A stretch of 22,072 nucleotides of DNA from a virus, in IMG/VR virus record IMGVR_UViG_3300020439_000094, positions 1-22,072 of that record. One strand, given 5' to 3'. Shown piece after piece: positions 15,886-21,248 of the stretch. The notes under the pieces were generated by a model that worked only from the letters and a program-made list of their open reading frames with translations, was not told where the DNA came from and made no database searches. The translations under genes and the position numbers were made by a program. Every line of letters begins with the position of its first letter. Position 1 is the first letter of the stretch.

Positions 15886-17450
15886 TAGATTCCAAACCTC
15901 CCTTTGAGTGCGTTAAAGTTTTGTAAGACCTCTGTTGCCGTAAGTCCTTTACCTTTGTAAATTTTCACATTAGAAATTTTACCATTAAAAAAATTATTTC
16001 CTGGTCCACTATCACTTTCTTCACCAATTCTCAAACCATTAGTTCCTGCGTCGATAAGAGATTTACTTACAGTCATAGAACCTTTAAGTACTCCATTAAG
16101 ATAAAACTTTGTTTCATTAGTTCCAGTCCCTTCTCTTACTAATGCAAAATGATACCAAGTATCTACTGAAGTTGAAGCATTAAATTCAGCATATTCAAGA
16201 TTTGTACCTGATGTTCCATCATAAGCAGCAAATGCTATTTGAGTTGCGCTTGAAATTCTTAATATCCAATTTCCATTATATGGATGAGTATAATACTTAT
16301 TAGAACATAATAATACTTGAAGTGTAGTCGTTGCAGATTTATTAAACCACCCTTCAAGAGTAAAATTACCTGTTCCAAAATCCAAATCACTTGACGCAGG
16401 TAATTGTACATAATCATTAGTTCCATCAAAATCTAAAGATCCGAGATTAGAAGAATTAAAAGTTGCTCCAGTTATAGTTCCATTATTACCTTTACCACTT
16501 ATATCAGTCCAACTATTGTTATTGAATCCTGCTGATTGAGGTGTAACATCCGCAGTATTAGTAGATGGGAATGATCTTCCAGCACCCCAGATAATTCTTA
16601 CAGCACCACCAGCAGCATCACCATATCCATCCGCACCTCCACCATAGTTACCACCAATGTTACTAGTGCCGTCTCCTCCACCAGATCCGCCACGACCACC
16701 CATAGCATTATCATTATTAGTTTGAGAAGAACTATGAGTACCAATTCCGGCAGCACCGCTAGCACCCTCACCAAGTATACCAACTCCGCCACCTGCTCCA
16801 GATGCACTACTAACTTGTCCTTGAATAGCCCATCCGCCACCACCACCGCCGCCTGATCCGGCACTTACTTGGACAGAATGACTCGCATTATTAGTTCCAC
16901 CATCACCACCAGCACCAGAATAACCACCAGCGCCTCCTCCACCTGCGCTATAACCAGGACCACTTCCATAAAGTCCACCTCTTCCACCTGCTCCACCAGT
17001 TCCGGCAATTACGGCACCGCCAGCAACTTGTGTCGATTGTTGAGATTGCCTTATTTCAGTTTCGCCACCACCTGCTGCTACTGTTGAAGTATTAATAAAA
17101 TAACTATCTCCACCATCAGCGCCTACTCCAGACACCCCATTAACTCCAGCAGCGCCTACTTCAACTGTATATGACTGTCCAGGTGTTACTGATATATTAT
17201 TGGCATAAGCGAGAGCTCCACCACCACCACCGCCAGACCAACTAGTATCATTATTTCCTCCTCCACCACCAACACAAACTACAGATACTGAAGTTACATC
17301 ATTAGGAGCAGTCCAACTATATGTTCCTGATGTAGTATATGCTTGTTGTCCTTGAGCAAAAATTTGATTTAATGACCTAACATTTCCAGCATCCAGTGCT
17401 AATACAAGTCCATCAGTAACTACTCGTGGGTTATAACCAATCGCCATCAT
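15885..17450 (-). CDS. LamG-type adhesin candidate with large glycine-rich insertion, 521 residues
   Basis: Probable host-recognition protein. Residues 12-26 (TDGLVLALDAGNVRS) are the opening strand of the LamG-type domain, and residues 312-521 hold the rest: WTDISGKGNNGTITG, LDFDGTNDYVQLP, NFTLEGWF, TWYHFALVREG, KFYLNGVLKG and NGKISNVKIYKGKGLTATEV. Between them, residues 27-311 form a Gly-rich block that begins with GTYSWTAPNDVTSVSVVCVG, contains many runs of 3-7 Gly and ends in GGAVRIIWGAGRSFPS. Gly-rich blocks occur in adhesins such as gp38 of some T-even phages, where they pack as polyglycine helices; that comparison is by analogy. The start overlaps the zinc-ribbon gene stop by 4 bases (ATGA). 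A CATAAATA octamer lies 19-26 bases upstream. Confidence 0.85.
   Translation of the reverse strand: MMAIGYNPRVVTDGLVLALDAGNVRSLNQIFAQGQQAYTTSGTYSWTAPNDVTSVSVVCVGGGGGNNDTSWSGGGGGGALAYANNISVTPGQSYTVEVGAAGVNGVSGVGADGGDSYFINTSTVAAGGGETEIRQSQQSTQVAGGAVIAGTGGAGGRGGLYGSGPGYSAGGGGAGGYSGAGGDGGTNNASHSVQVSAGSGGGGGGGWAIQGQVSSASGAGGGVGILGEGASGAAGIGTHSSSQTNNDNAMGGRGGSGGGDGTSNIGGNYGGGADGYGDAAGGAVRIIWGAGRSFPSTNTADVTPQSAGFNNNSWTDISGKGNNGTITGATFNSSNLGSLDFDGTNDYVQLPASSDLDFGTGNFTLEGWFNKSATTTLQVLLCSNKYYTHPYNGNWILRISSATQIAFAAYDGTSGTNLEYAEFNASTSVDTWYHFALVREGTGTNETKFYLNGVLKGSMTVSKSLIDAGTNGLRIGEESDSGPGNNFFNGKISNVKIYKGKGLTATEVLQNFNALKGRFGI
16518..17372 (-). other. Glycine-rich insertion within the LamG-type domain
   Basis: This encodes residues 27-311 of the 521-residue protein. 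It separates LVLALDAGNVRS from NSWTDISGKGNNGT, whereas the neighbouring 276-residue paralogue runs from LILALDAGRTLS to STWYDLTSNNRN in a few residues. The block starts and ends with its own conserved-looking edges (YSWTAP..VTSVSVV and AVRIIWG..RSFPSTNT), so it behaves like a self-contained module. By eye its DNA is full of short ccacca-type repeats on the plus strand. Confidence 0.7.
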
Positions 17451-17650
17451 TCATCAACTTTTTTCTTATATTTATGTTGACATGCTGCTCTTGCCCATGC
17501 TCTGGCAAGATGATTCACATAAGAACATGCTCTACCTTTCTGTCCACAATAGGGGCAGACTGAATCTGGCGGATCATTCTCATATGGATCATATTTAACC
17601 TTCTTAGGTTTTTTTGCATTCTCTGCTTGCTTCCGCTTTCTATGATTCAC
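17447..17650 (-). CDS. Small zinc-ribbon-like basic protein, 67 residues
   Basis: Short, highly basic protein. The first 20 residues are rich in Lys and Arg (NHRKRKQAENAKKPKKVKY). C32-x2-C35 (CPYCGQKG) is followed by Cys42, His47, Cys57 and His59, enough ligands for one zinc site. A nucleic-acid-binding role is plausible but unproven, and I do not recognise a named family. Its start overlaps the stop of the 162-residue gene by 4 bases (ATGA), and its stop overlaps the start of the adhesin gene in the same way. It therefore links the metabolic block to the structural block by translational coupling. Confidence 0.7.
   Translation of the reverse strand: MNHRKRKQAENAKKPKKVKYDPYENDPPDSVCPYCGQKGRACSYVNHLARAWARAACQHKYKKKVDE
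17469..17476 (-). promoter_or_regulatory. Candidate late promoter octamer CATAAATA
   Basis: One base from the T4 late consensus, on the minus strand inside the end of the zinc-ribbon gene, 18 bases before the ATG of the 521-residue adhesin. The resulting leader would be very short, about a dozen bases. It is attractive because it would separate adhesin expression from the upstream purine genes, but the match could be chance. Confidence 0.35.
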
Positions 17651-18135
17651 ACAAACTCACCAACACTATAAATGTAAAATCTACCCATCATAATCCAGTA
17701 GGGAGTAAAGACATCCTCAAAGTGTTCGGCAAAGAAACGAAACTTTTCATCAATAATTTCTTTACCAAGAACCTTGAAGTGAGCTTTAGATAGTGCAAAG
17801 AATTCTTCTAGTGCTTCTTCATCACCTTGTTTGAAACCACGAATATAAAGGTCTCTGGCTTCATCCATAATACCATGACACTCTTTGGGAAGAACAACTT
17901 CTGTGCCATCAGGTAATGGAAGAACTTTATTCTTGATTGTACCCATAGACAGTTTCATACAATCACGAGTTTGTTCAACTGATAGTGCTCGCTCATCACC
18001 ATCTCTGAATGCATGTTGCACACAACCATTCGTACATTCAACAACACGAATAAGTGCGGTGGCATCAAGAACTTCTGGAGTCTGAGAACTCCAGATATCA
18101 TGCCAGTACTTGTAATAGTTTTCTTTTACTTCCAT
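17647..18135 (-). CDS. Conserved-looking phage protein of unknown function, 162 residues
   Basis: No family recognised. The protein is soluble and mainly helical by composition, with a Trp/Tyr-rich start (NYYKYWHDIWSS) and end (TPYWIMMGRFYIYSVGEF). Four cysteines (C34, C38, C59, C86) with nearby His41 and His87 might bind a metal, though no classic motif is present. The start follows purC by 4 bases, with the AAGGA ribosome binding site made by the last codons of purC, so it is co-translated with the purine genes. It overlaps the zinc-ribbon gene by 4 bases downstream. A role linked to nucleotide metabolism is possible from position alone. Confidence 0.75.
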   Translation of the reverse strand: MEVKENYYKYWHDIWSSQTPEVLDATALIRVVECTNGCVQHAFRDGDERALSVEQTRDCMKLSMGTIKNKVLPLPDGTEVVLPKECHGIMDEARDLYIRGFKQGDEEALEEFFALSKAHFKVLGKEIIDEKFRFFAEHFEDVFTPYWIMMGRFYIYSVGEFV

Positions 18136-18139
18136 GATT

Positions 18140-18832
18140 TTATTCCTTTAGTTTATTTAATATAGTTTGATATGCTTCAATTATATCACCTTCACCCTTA
18201 CGAAATAAGTCTTTATCCATACTTTTATCATTCATTCTCAACCTACATCCATCTGGACTAATCTCATCGGCAACGACAATATTACCTTCAACCGTAGTAC
18301 CAAACTCAATCTTAAAGTCAATCAAAGTAATTCCAATCTTCTTGAAGATATCAGAAACAACCACATTTGTTTCTGCGGCATATTGTTTCATTTGTCTTAG
18401 ATTTTTATATCCCATGACACTCAATCGGTCTTCTGTCAAAAGAGGGTCATTCTTACTATCGTCCTTCAAATAAAATTCAATAAGAGGAGGACTAAATTTT
18501 GTATCCTTTGGAATAGTTGTCTGCCTTACAATAGAACCGTCGGCATAATTTCTAACAACAACTTCAATTGGAATAATTTCAACCTTTTTACACCTCATTA
18601 ATGCTGGTCCAGCATACTGAATGAAATGAGTTTTGATACCTGCCTTCTCCAGTTGTTTAAAGATAAGGCAGGAAATCTCATTATTAATCTTACCCTTACC
18701 TTCTGGATAGTCTTCCTTCTCACCATTACCTGCGGTAACTTTATCATGATAGTGAATCAGAACTTGGTCTTCTTCCACAGCCTGAATAACACTCTTTACT
18801 TTACCCTTTACAATCAATTCATTCGGTTTCAT
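18140..18832 (-). CDS. purC: Phosphoribosylaminoimidazole-succinocarboxamide (SAICAR) synthase
   Basis: Purine synthesis enzyme that joins CAIR and aspartate using ATP to give SAICAR. Its 230 residues are the usual bacterial length. The first family signature is present at 86-100 (IIPIEVVVRNYADGS), with Asp98 where Thr or Ala is usual before Gly-Ser. The second is intact at 170-178 (LIDFKIEFG), followed by ADEISPDGCRLR and MDKDLFRKGEG near 188-214. The ATG follows the purN stop by 9 bases, and the AGGAG ribosome site overlaps that stop (TAGGAG), so purN and purC form a coupled pair. purC is a known auxiliary metabolic gene of cyanophages, thought to help supply purines during infection. Confidence 0.96.
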   Translation of the reverse strand: MKPNELIVKGKVKSVIQAVEEDQVLIHYHDKVTAGNGEKEDYPEGKGKINNEISCLIFKQLEKAGIKTHFIQYAGPALMRCKKVEIIPIEVVVRNYADGSIVRQTTIPKDTKFSPPLIEFYLKDDSKNDPLLTEDRLSVMGYKNLRQMKQYAAETNVVVSDIFKKIGITLIDFKIEFGTTVEGNIVVADEISPDGCRLRMNDKSMDKDLFRKGEGDIIEAYQTILNKLKE

Positions 18833-18841
18833 AAAAATCTC

Positions 18842-19363
18842 CTACAACATATTATTAATAACCATGGGCAGCAATCGGTATTCTGCCTGTTGAACTCTTT
18901 GTGTCAGAGTTTCTATAGTATCACCCGAACAAATATTGACAACTGATTGTTCAATAATCTTACCAGAGTCCAATTCTTCTGTCACATAATGAACGGTACA
19001 TCCAGTAACCGTATCACCACTTTCTAATGCCCGACCAACTGCATTCAATCCCTTGTATTTGGGCAGAAGTGATGGATGCACATTAATAATCTTATCAAAA
19101 GATTGTATGAACTTTGGAGATACGACTCTCATCCATCCTGCCAGAACAACTAAATCAACCTTACATGATTTGAGAGTTGAAATCAGTTTATCTTCATCAG
19201 TAGATTTACAATAACAATAAGGAATGTCCAATCGTTTAGCACGTTCTACTGCTCCACAATTTTTTATATTATGAATCATAATCACAACTTCATGCTTATC
19301 ACAATGATTCACAATATTCTCAAAGTTTGTTCCATTACCGGAACACATAACTCCAATTCTCAT
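18842..19363 (-). CDS. purN: Phosphoribosylglycinamide (GAR) formyltransferase
   Basis: Purine synthesis enzyme that transfers a formyl group from 10-formyltetrahydrofolate to GAR. The substrate phosphate loop CSGNGTN lies at 7-13. The catalytic triad of the family is intact: Asn94 and His96 in INVHPSLLP, and Asp132 in EELDSGKII, equivalent to N106, H108 and D144 of the E. coli enzyme. At 173 residues it is somewhat shorter than the roughly 200-residue bacterial form. The ATG is the only sensible start because MRIGVMCSGNGTN is the conserved N-terminus. No Shine-Dalgarno is present; a terminator-like hairpin ends one base before the ATG. Together with purC it probably boosts nucleotide production in the infected host. 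Confidence 0.96.
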   Translation of the reverse strand: MRIGVMCSGNGTNFENIVNHCDKHEVVIMIHNIKNCGAVERAKRLDIPYCYCKSTDEDKLISTLKSCKVDLVVLAGWMRVVSPKFIQSFDKIINVHPSLLPKYKGLNAVGRALESGDTVTGCTVHYVTEELDSGKIIEQSVVNICSGDTIETLTQRVQQAEYRLLPMVINNML

Positions 19364-19364
19364 T

Positions 19365-19387
19365 AAAAAGAGGGTCTTGCGACCCCC
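19365..19387 (-). terminator. Terminator-like hairpin directly before purN
   Basis: On the minus strand a 7-pair stem with one G-U pair (GGGGGTC and GACCCTC) closes a GCAA tetraloop and is followed by five T residues. The T run ends one base before the purN ATG at 19363. It lies only 6 bases after the stop of the 38-residue gene. It may end the small-gene operon, act as an attenuator for purN, or do both. Confidence 0.75.
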
Positions 19388-19393
19388 AGTATA

Positions 19394-19510
19394 TCATATG
19401 TATATCATTCCTGCAAGCATAACACCGAAACAAAAGACTGTAAATATCATAAGTCCGATGCCCATCCAGTATACCCACTTAGGTATGGGTTCATTTTTCT
19501 GATGACTCAT
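19394..19510 (-). CDS. Tiny single-pass membrane protein, 38 residues
   Basis: Open frame MSHQKNEPIPK followed by a hydrophobic stretch from residue 12 to 37 (WVYWMGIGLM, then IFTVFCFGVMLAGMIYI). The short charged head and the single membrane segment are the normal plan of small phage membrane proteins. It starts inside the last codons of the 108-residue gene, overlapping by 20 bases in another frame, with a weak AAGAAG binding site. It ends 6 bases before the terminator-like hairpin. It is too short for certainty, but composition, position and fit in the gene chain support it. Function unknown; it could also act as a leader peptide for purN. Confidence 0.6.
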   Translation of the reverse strand: MSHQKNEPIPKWVYWMGIGLMIFTVFCFGVMLAGMIYI

Positions 19511-19817
19511 TTAATGCTTCTTTGAGTGCTTCTGTTACATTCTCTTTGAATGAACGATAGGGAATGAAGATCTCATCATCCTCAGTCTTATAGTCCTGGT
19601 GTGTCTCTTTGAACTGACGATCTACATCATACAACATAGATTGTACCATGTCATTGATGACTTCCAAGGTCTTTGGTGTGAGTGTGTGCCACTCATATCC
19701 AGGAAAGAGATCATCCTTGACACGATTTAGCAGTGCTCTTTTACAATGCCACTGACTATCAAAGATCTGGGTAAATGCTTCCCAGTCATGGTTAGATTTG
19801 AAATTAGGGATACTCAT
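19491..19817 (-). CDS. Phage protein of unknown function, 108 residues
   Basis: Soluble, mildly acidic protein with many aromatic residues in the front half (NHDWEAFTQIFDSQWHCK, GYEWHTL) and a charged helical tail (FKENVTEALKEALNESSEK). No motif or membrane segment is recognised. Its ATG overlaps the stop of the 51-residue gene by 4 bases (ATGA), and the 38-residue gene begins inside its 3' end. It is part of the small-gene run driven by the promoter at 20422-20450. Such runs of short unknown genes in T4-like phages are usually expressed early and often act on host functions. Confidence 0.75.
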   Translation of the reverse strand: MSIPNFKSNHDWEAFTQIFDSQWHCKRALLNRVKDDLFPGYEWHTLTPKTLEVINDMVQSMLYDVDRQFKETHQDYKTEDDEIFIPYRSFKENVTEALKEALNESSEK

Positions 19818-19969
19818 TTGTTTTTAATACTCCATTCTGGTCTAATATACGAATAATTTAGATAGTTCCAAAAAATATTTTCATAATCCTCAAGGTCGAA
19901 TTCAGGATCTGTTCCATCATATGATATTAGTTCTCTCCAATGCATAAAACATCTTTTAAAAAGTTTCAT
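19814..19969 (-). CDS. Small phage protein of unknown function, 51 residues
   Basis: An intact 51-codon frame, MKLFKRCFMHWRELISYDGT followed by an acidic middle (PEFDLEDYENIFWNY) and a basic end (EWSIKNK). Its ATG overlaps the stop of the 69-residue gene (ATGA at 19966-19969), and its stop overlaps the ATG of the 108-residue gene (ATGA at 19814-19817). Having this coupling on both sides is unlikely by chance and fills what would otherwise be the only gap in the chain. It is rich in Trp, Tyr and Phe. No family is recognised. Confidence 0.72.
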   Translation of the reverse strand: MKLFKRCFMHWRELISYDGTDPEFDLEDYENIFWNYLNYSYIRPEWSIKNK

Positions 19970-20175
19970 TTGTTGTTCTCACAATAAAGGAAATACTTGT
20001 AAGTTGCTGCTTGGTTTGGTGTGTATCGTACTACATCACACTCTTTATATCTATCAACCACCTCAAAGGATGATTCATTAATTGGTGTGTTGTTTGATAA
20101 TGCTACAATGATTAGCATAGCAATACCTACAACACCAAGAGTAAGTGCTACACCATTACGAAACTCATCAGTCAT
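19966..20175 (-). CDS. Small membrane protein of unknown function, 69 residues
   Basis: One membrane segment is clear at about residues 8-27 (VALTLGVVGIAMLIIVAL), after a short head (MTDEFRNG). The remaining 40 residues are polar with two Cys (C50, C64) and several Tyr. By the positive-inside rule the orientation is unclear. It overlaps the upstream 75-residue gene by 8 bases and the downstream 51-residue gene by 4. The function is unknown; small inner-membrane proteins in this part of T4-like genomes are typically accessory early proteins. Confidence 0.72.
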   Translation of the reverse strand: MTDEFRNGVALTLGVVGIAMLIIVALSNNTPINESSFEVVDRYKECDVVRYTPNQAATYKYFLYCENNK

Positions 20176-20395
20176 CGTTTACCACCTCATTCCATGCTTT
20201 CTTAAAGTTACGATCCCAATTGTCCATATACACTGGCATAAAAGCATTCAGTGCATGTGCAATGTCATGTGCTTGATCCATACGATTGTTGTCCATTGCT
20301 TCAGTCAGTTCTTCTAACATGAAACTAATTGTGGTGACGTTGTTGAAAGACTCTTCCAACTTATTCATCACATCCCAGTATTTACTGGTCATCAT
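20168..20395 (-). CDS. Small phage protein of unknown function, 75 residues
   Basis: First gene of the small-gene run. It starts at the first of two ATG codons in tandem, with the weak element AAGAG upstream, about 20 bases after the expected start of transcription. The product is acidic and looks fully helical (VMNKLEESFNNVTTISFMLE, ELTEAMDNNRMDQAHDIAHA), with heptad-like hydrophobic spacing that could give a small helical bundle. The C-terminus is WNEVVNDD. No family recognised. Confidence 0.72.
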   Translation of the reverse strand: MMTSKYWDVMNKLEESFNNVTTISFMLEELTEAMDNNRMDQAHDIAHALNAFMPVYMDNWDRNFKKAWNEVVNDD

Positions 20396-20421
20396 GATAC
20401 TCTTGTATTGACTATGTGAGT

Positions 20422-20450
20422 ATTATACAATAAAAAAGCACCCCTGTGAA
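20422..20450 (-). promoter_or_regulatory. Sigma70-like promoter for the small-gene run
   Basis: The minus strand has TATAAT at 20427-20422, a perfect -10 box, and TTCACA at 20450-20445, close to the -35 consensus TTGACA. They are exactly 17 bases apart. Transcription would start near 20415, about 20 bases before the ATG at 20395. The -35 box lies inside the loop of the preceding terminator. Early genes of cyanophages are read by host RNA polymerase, so this form fits an early promoter. Confidence 0.68.
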
Positions 20451-20458
20451 GGAGTGCT
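20431..20458 (-). terminator. Rho-independent terminator after the 223-residue gene
   Basis: On the minus strand AGCAC and GTGCT arms plus two further G-C pairs, separated by one A-C mismatch, form a hairpin around the loop TTCACA, followed by TTTTTT. It lies 20 bases after the stop of the 223-residue gene. Confidence 0.75.
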
Positions 20459-20478
20459 GTGACGGTTGTGGAAGTGGT

Positions 20479-21150
20479 TTACTTAGAAAGTTTTCTGGCA
20501 ATAGTACCTGCAACTTTACCAGCAGCACGGGCAGCTTTTAGTGCAAGTGATTTTCTTTTACTGGTTGTGCTGGTTGACTCAGATTTCTTTGGTTCTTCTT
20601 TCTTTTTAGATTTTAATTTTGGATCTAAACCAAATGCTCTTGGTCTACCCTTGTAAGTATCACTTCCAGTTTGATTATCTCTAATTCTATCCATCGTTCT
20701 TGTGGTCTTCTGAGACCTTGCATTCATTTTTGATCGTTCCTTAGGACCAGTAAATGTTTTATCAGACATAGTTTTATTCATTTTCATGATTCTACGAGCT
20801 CTTTTAGCATTCAATTCACCCTGCCTTCCTTGAATCTGACTTCCAGATGCTTTATCTGCTCTATCCATACCAGCAGAAAGTCTATCCTTTTCCCTTTGAA
20901 TTTTTCTTGATACTTTTTTCTCTGGGAATGATTTGAATGCTTCATCAAGAATGAAATTAATATCCTCTTGATCCAACTCTTCGGACATTAAAACAAGTGC
21001 TTCTTCTAAAGTATCTACCAATTCCTCTTCAAAAATATAATCTAAAACAATATCAAAAATATCATAATCTCCACACTCTTCATCAAGTTGATGACCTTCA
21101 ACAACTTCTAAATATGCTTCTTGAAAACTACGGAGTTCGTTGGGATTCAT
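20479..21150 (-). CDS. Charge-split phage protein of unknown function, 223 residues
   Basis: The first 72 residues are strongly acidic and helical (YDIFDIVLDYIFEEELVDTL, EEALVLMSEELDQEDINFIL). From residue 75 on the protein is strongly basic, with clusters such as KKVSRKIQREKDR, NAKRARRIMKMNK and SKKKEEPKK, ending in KRKSLALKAARAAGKVAGTI, a likely amphipathic helix. The N-terminal half resembles a motif I recall from other marine phage proteins of unknown role. The late-promoter-like AATAAATA upstream and its own terminator make it a single-gene unit. A packaged or DNA-contacting protein is possible, but this is inference. The ATG has GGAAG 10 bases upstream, separated by an A-rich run. Confidence 0.8.
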   Translation of the reverse strand: MNPNELRSFQEAYLEVVEGHQLDEECGDYDIFDIVLDYIFEEELVDTLEEALVLMSEELDQEDINFILDEAFKSFPEKKVSRKIQREKDRLSAGMDRADKASGSQIQGRQGELNAKRARRIMKMNKTMSDKTFTGPKERSKMNARSQKTTRTMDRIRDNQTGSDTYKGRPRAFGLDPKLKSKKKEEPKKSESTSTTSKRKSLALKAARAAGKVAGTIARKLSK

Positions 21151-21172
21151 TTTTTTTTAACTTCCATAGATT

Positions 21173-21180
21173 TATTTATT
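21173..21180 (-). promoter_or_regulatory. Candidate late promoter octamer AATAAATA
   Basis: One base from the T4 late consensus, on the minus strand, 23 bases before the ATG of the 223-residue gene and downstream of the psbD terminator. Its position between a terminator and a gene start supports a real promoter. The sequence around it is AT-rich, so chance cannot be excluded. Confidence 0.45.
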
Positions 21181-21197
21181 AAAAGGTATTATAGCAT

Positions 21198-21221
21198 AAA
21201 AAAGAGACCCGAAGGTCTCTT
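21198..21221 (-). terminator. Strong terminator after psbD with UUCG tetraloop
   Basis: On the minus strand AAGAGACC and GGTCTCTT form a perfect 8-pair stem around TTCG, giving the very stable C(UUCG)G loop, followed by TTTT. It lies 27 bases after the psbD stop. It should isolate psbD transcription from the gene that follows. Confidence 0.9.
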
Positions 21222-21223
21222 GA

Positions 21224-21239
21224 ATTACCGCAGGGTAAT
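21224..21239 (-). other. Second hairpin in the psbD 3' untranslated region
   Basis: A perfect 6-pair inverted repeat (ATTACC, loop CTGC on the minus strand, GGTAAT) lies between the psbD stop and the UUCG terminator, 2 bases from the latter. It could protect the mRNA 3' end from nucleases. The stem is A-T rich, so it is weaker than its neighbour. Confidence 0.5.
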
Positions 21240-21248
21240 GTATTTTTA

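Noticed and set aside
1068-16864. Many open frames of 60-110 codons in the plus strand or alternative frames within the structural genes
   Set aside because: They lie completely inside strongly supported genes, have low-complexity translations (Ser, Thr, Pro or Leu runs that mirror the fibre codons) and lack ribosome sites.
16600-17280. CRISPR-like or satellite repeats in the ccacca-rich stretch
   Set aside because: The pattern has no constant repeat and spacer length and is explained by glycine codons of one open reading frame.
18626-18946. 106-codon plus-strand frame across the purC and purN junction
   Set aside because: It is antisense to two certain enzymes, lacks a ribosome binding site, and its translation is the Phe/Leu/Ile-rich type expected from the reverse strand.
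20021-20317. 98-codon plus-strand frame across the 69- and 75-residue genes
   Set aside because: All neighbours are on the minus strand in a tight overlap chain, and no promoter or ribosome site supports the opposite strand here.
21150-21160. Slippery A-run causing frameshifting at the 223-residue gene
   Set aside because: The A-run (minus strand) is in the leader directly before the ATG and cannot change the frame; it is more likely an unstructured ribosome landing site.
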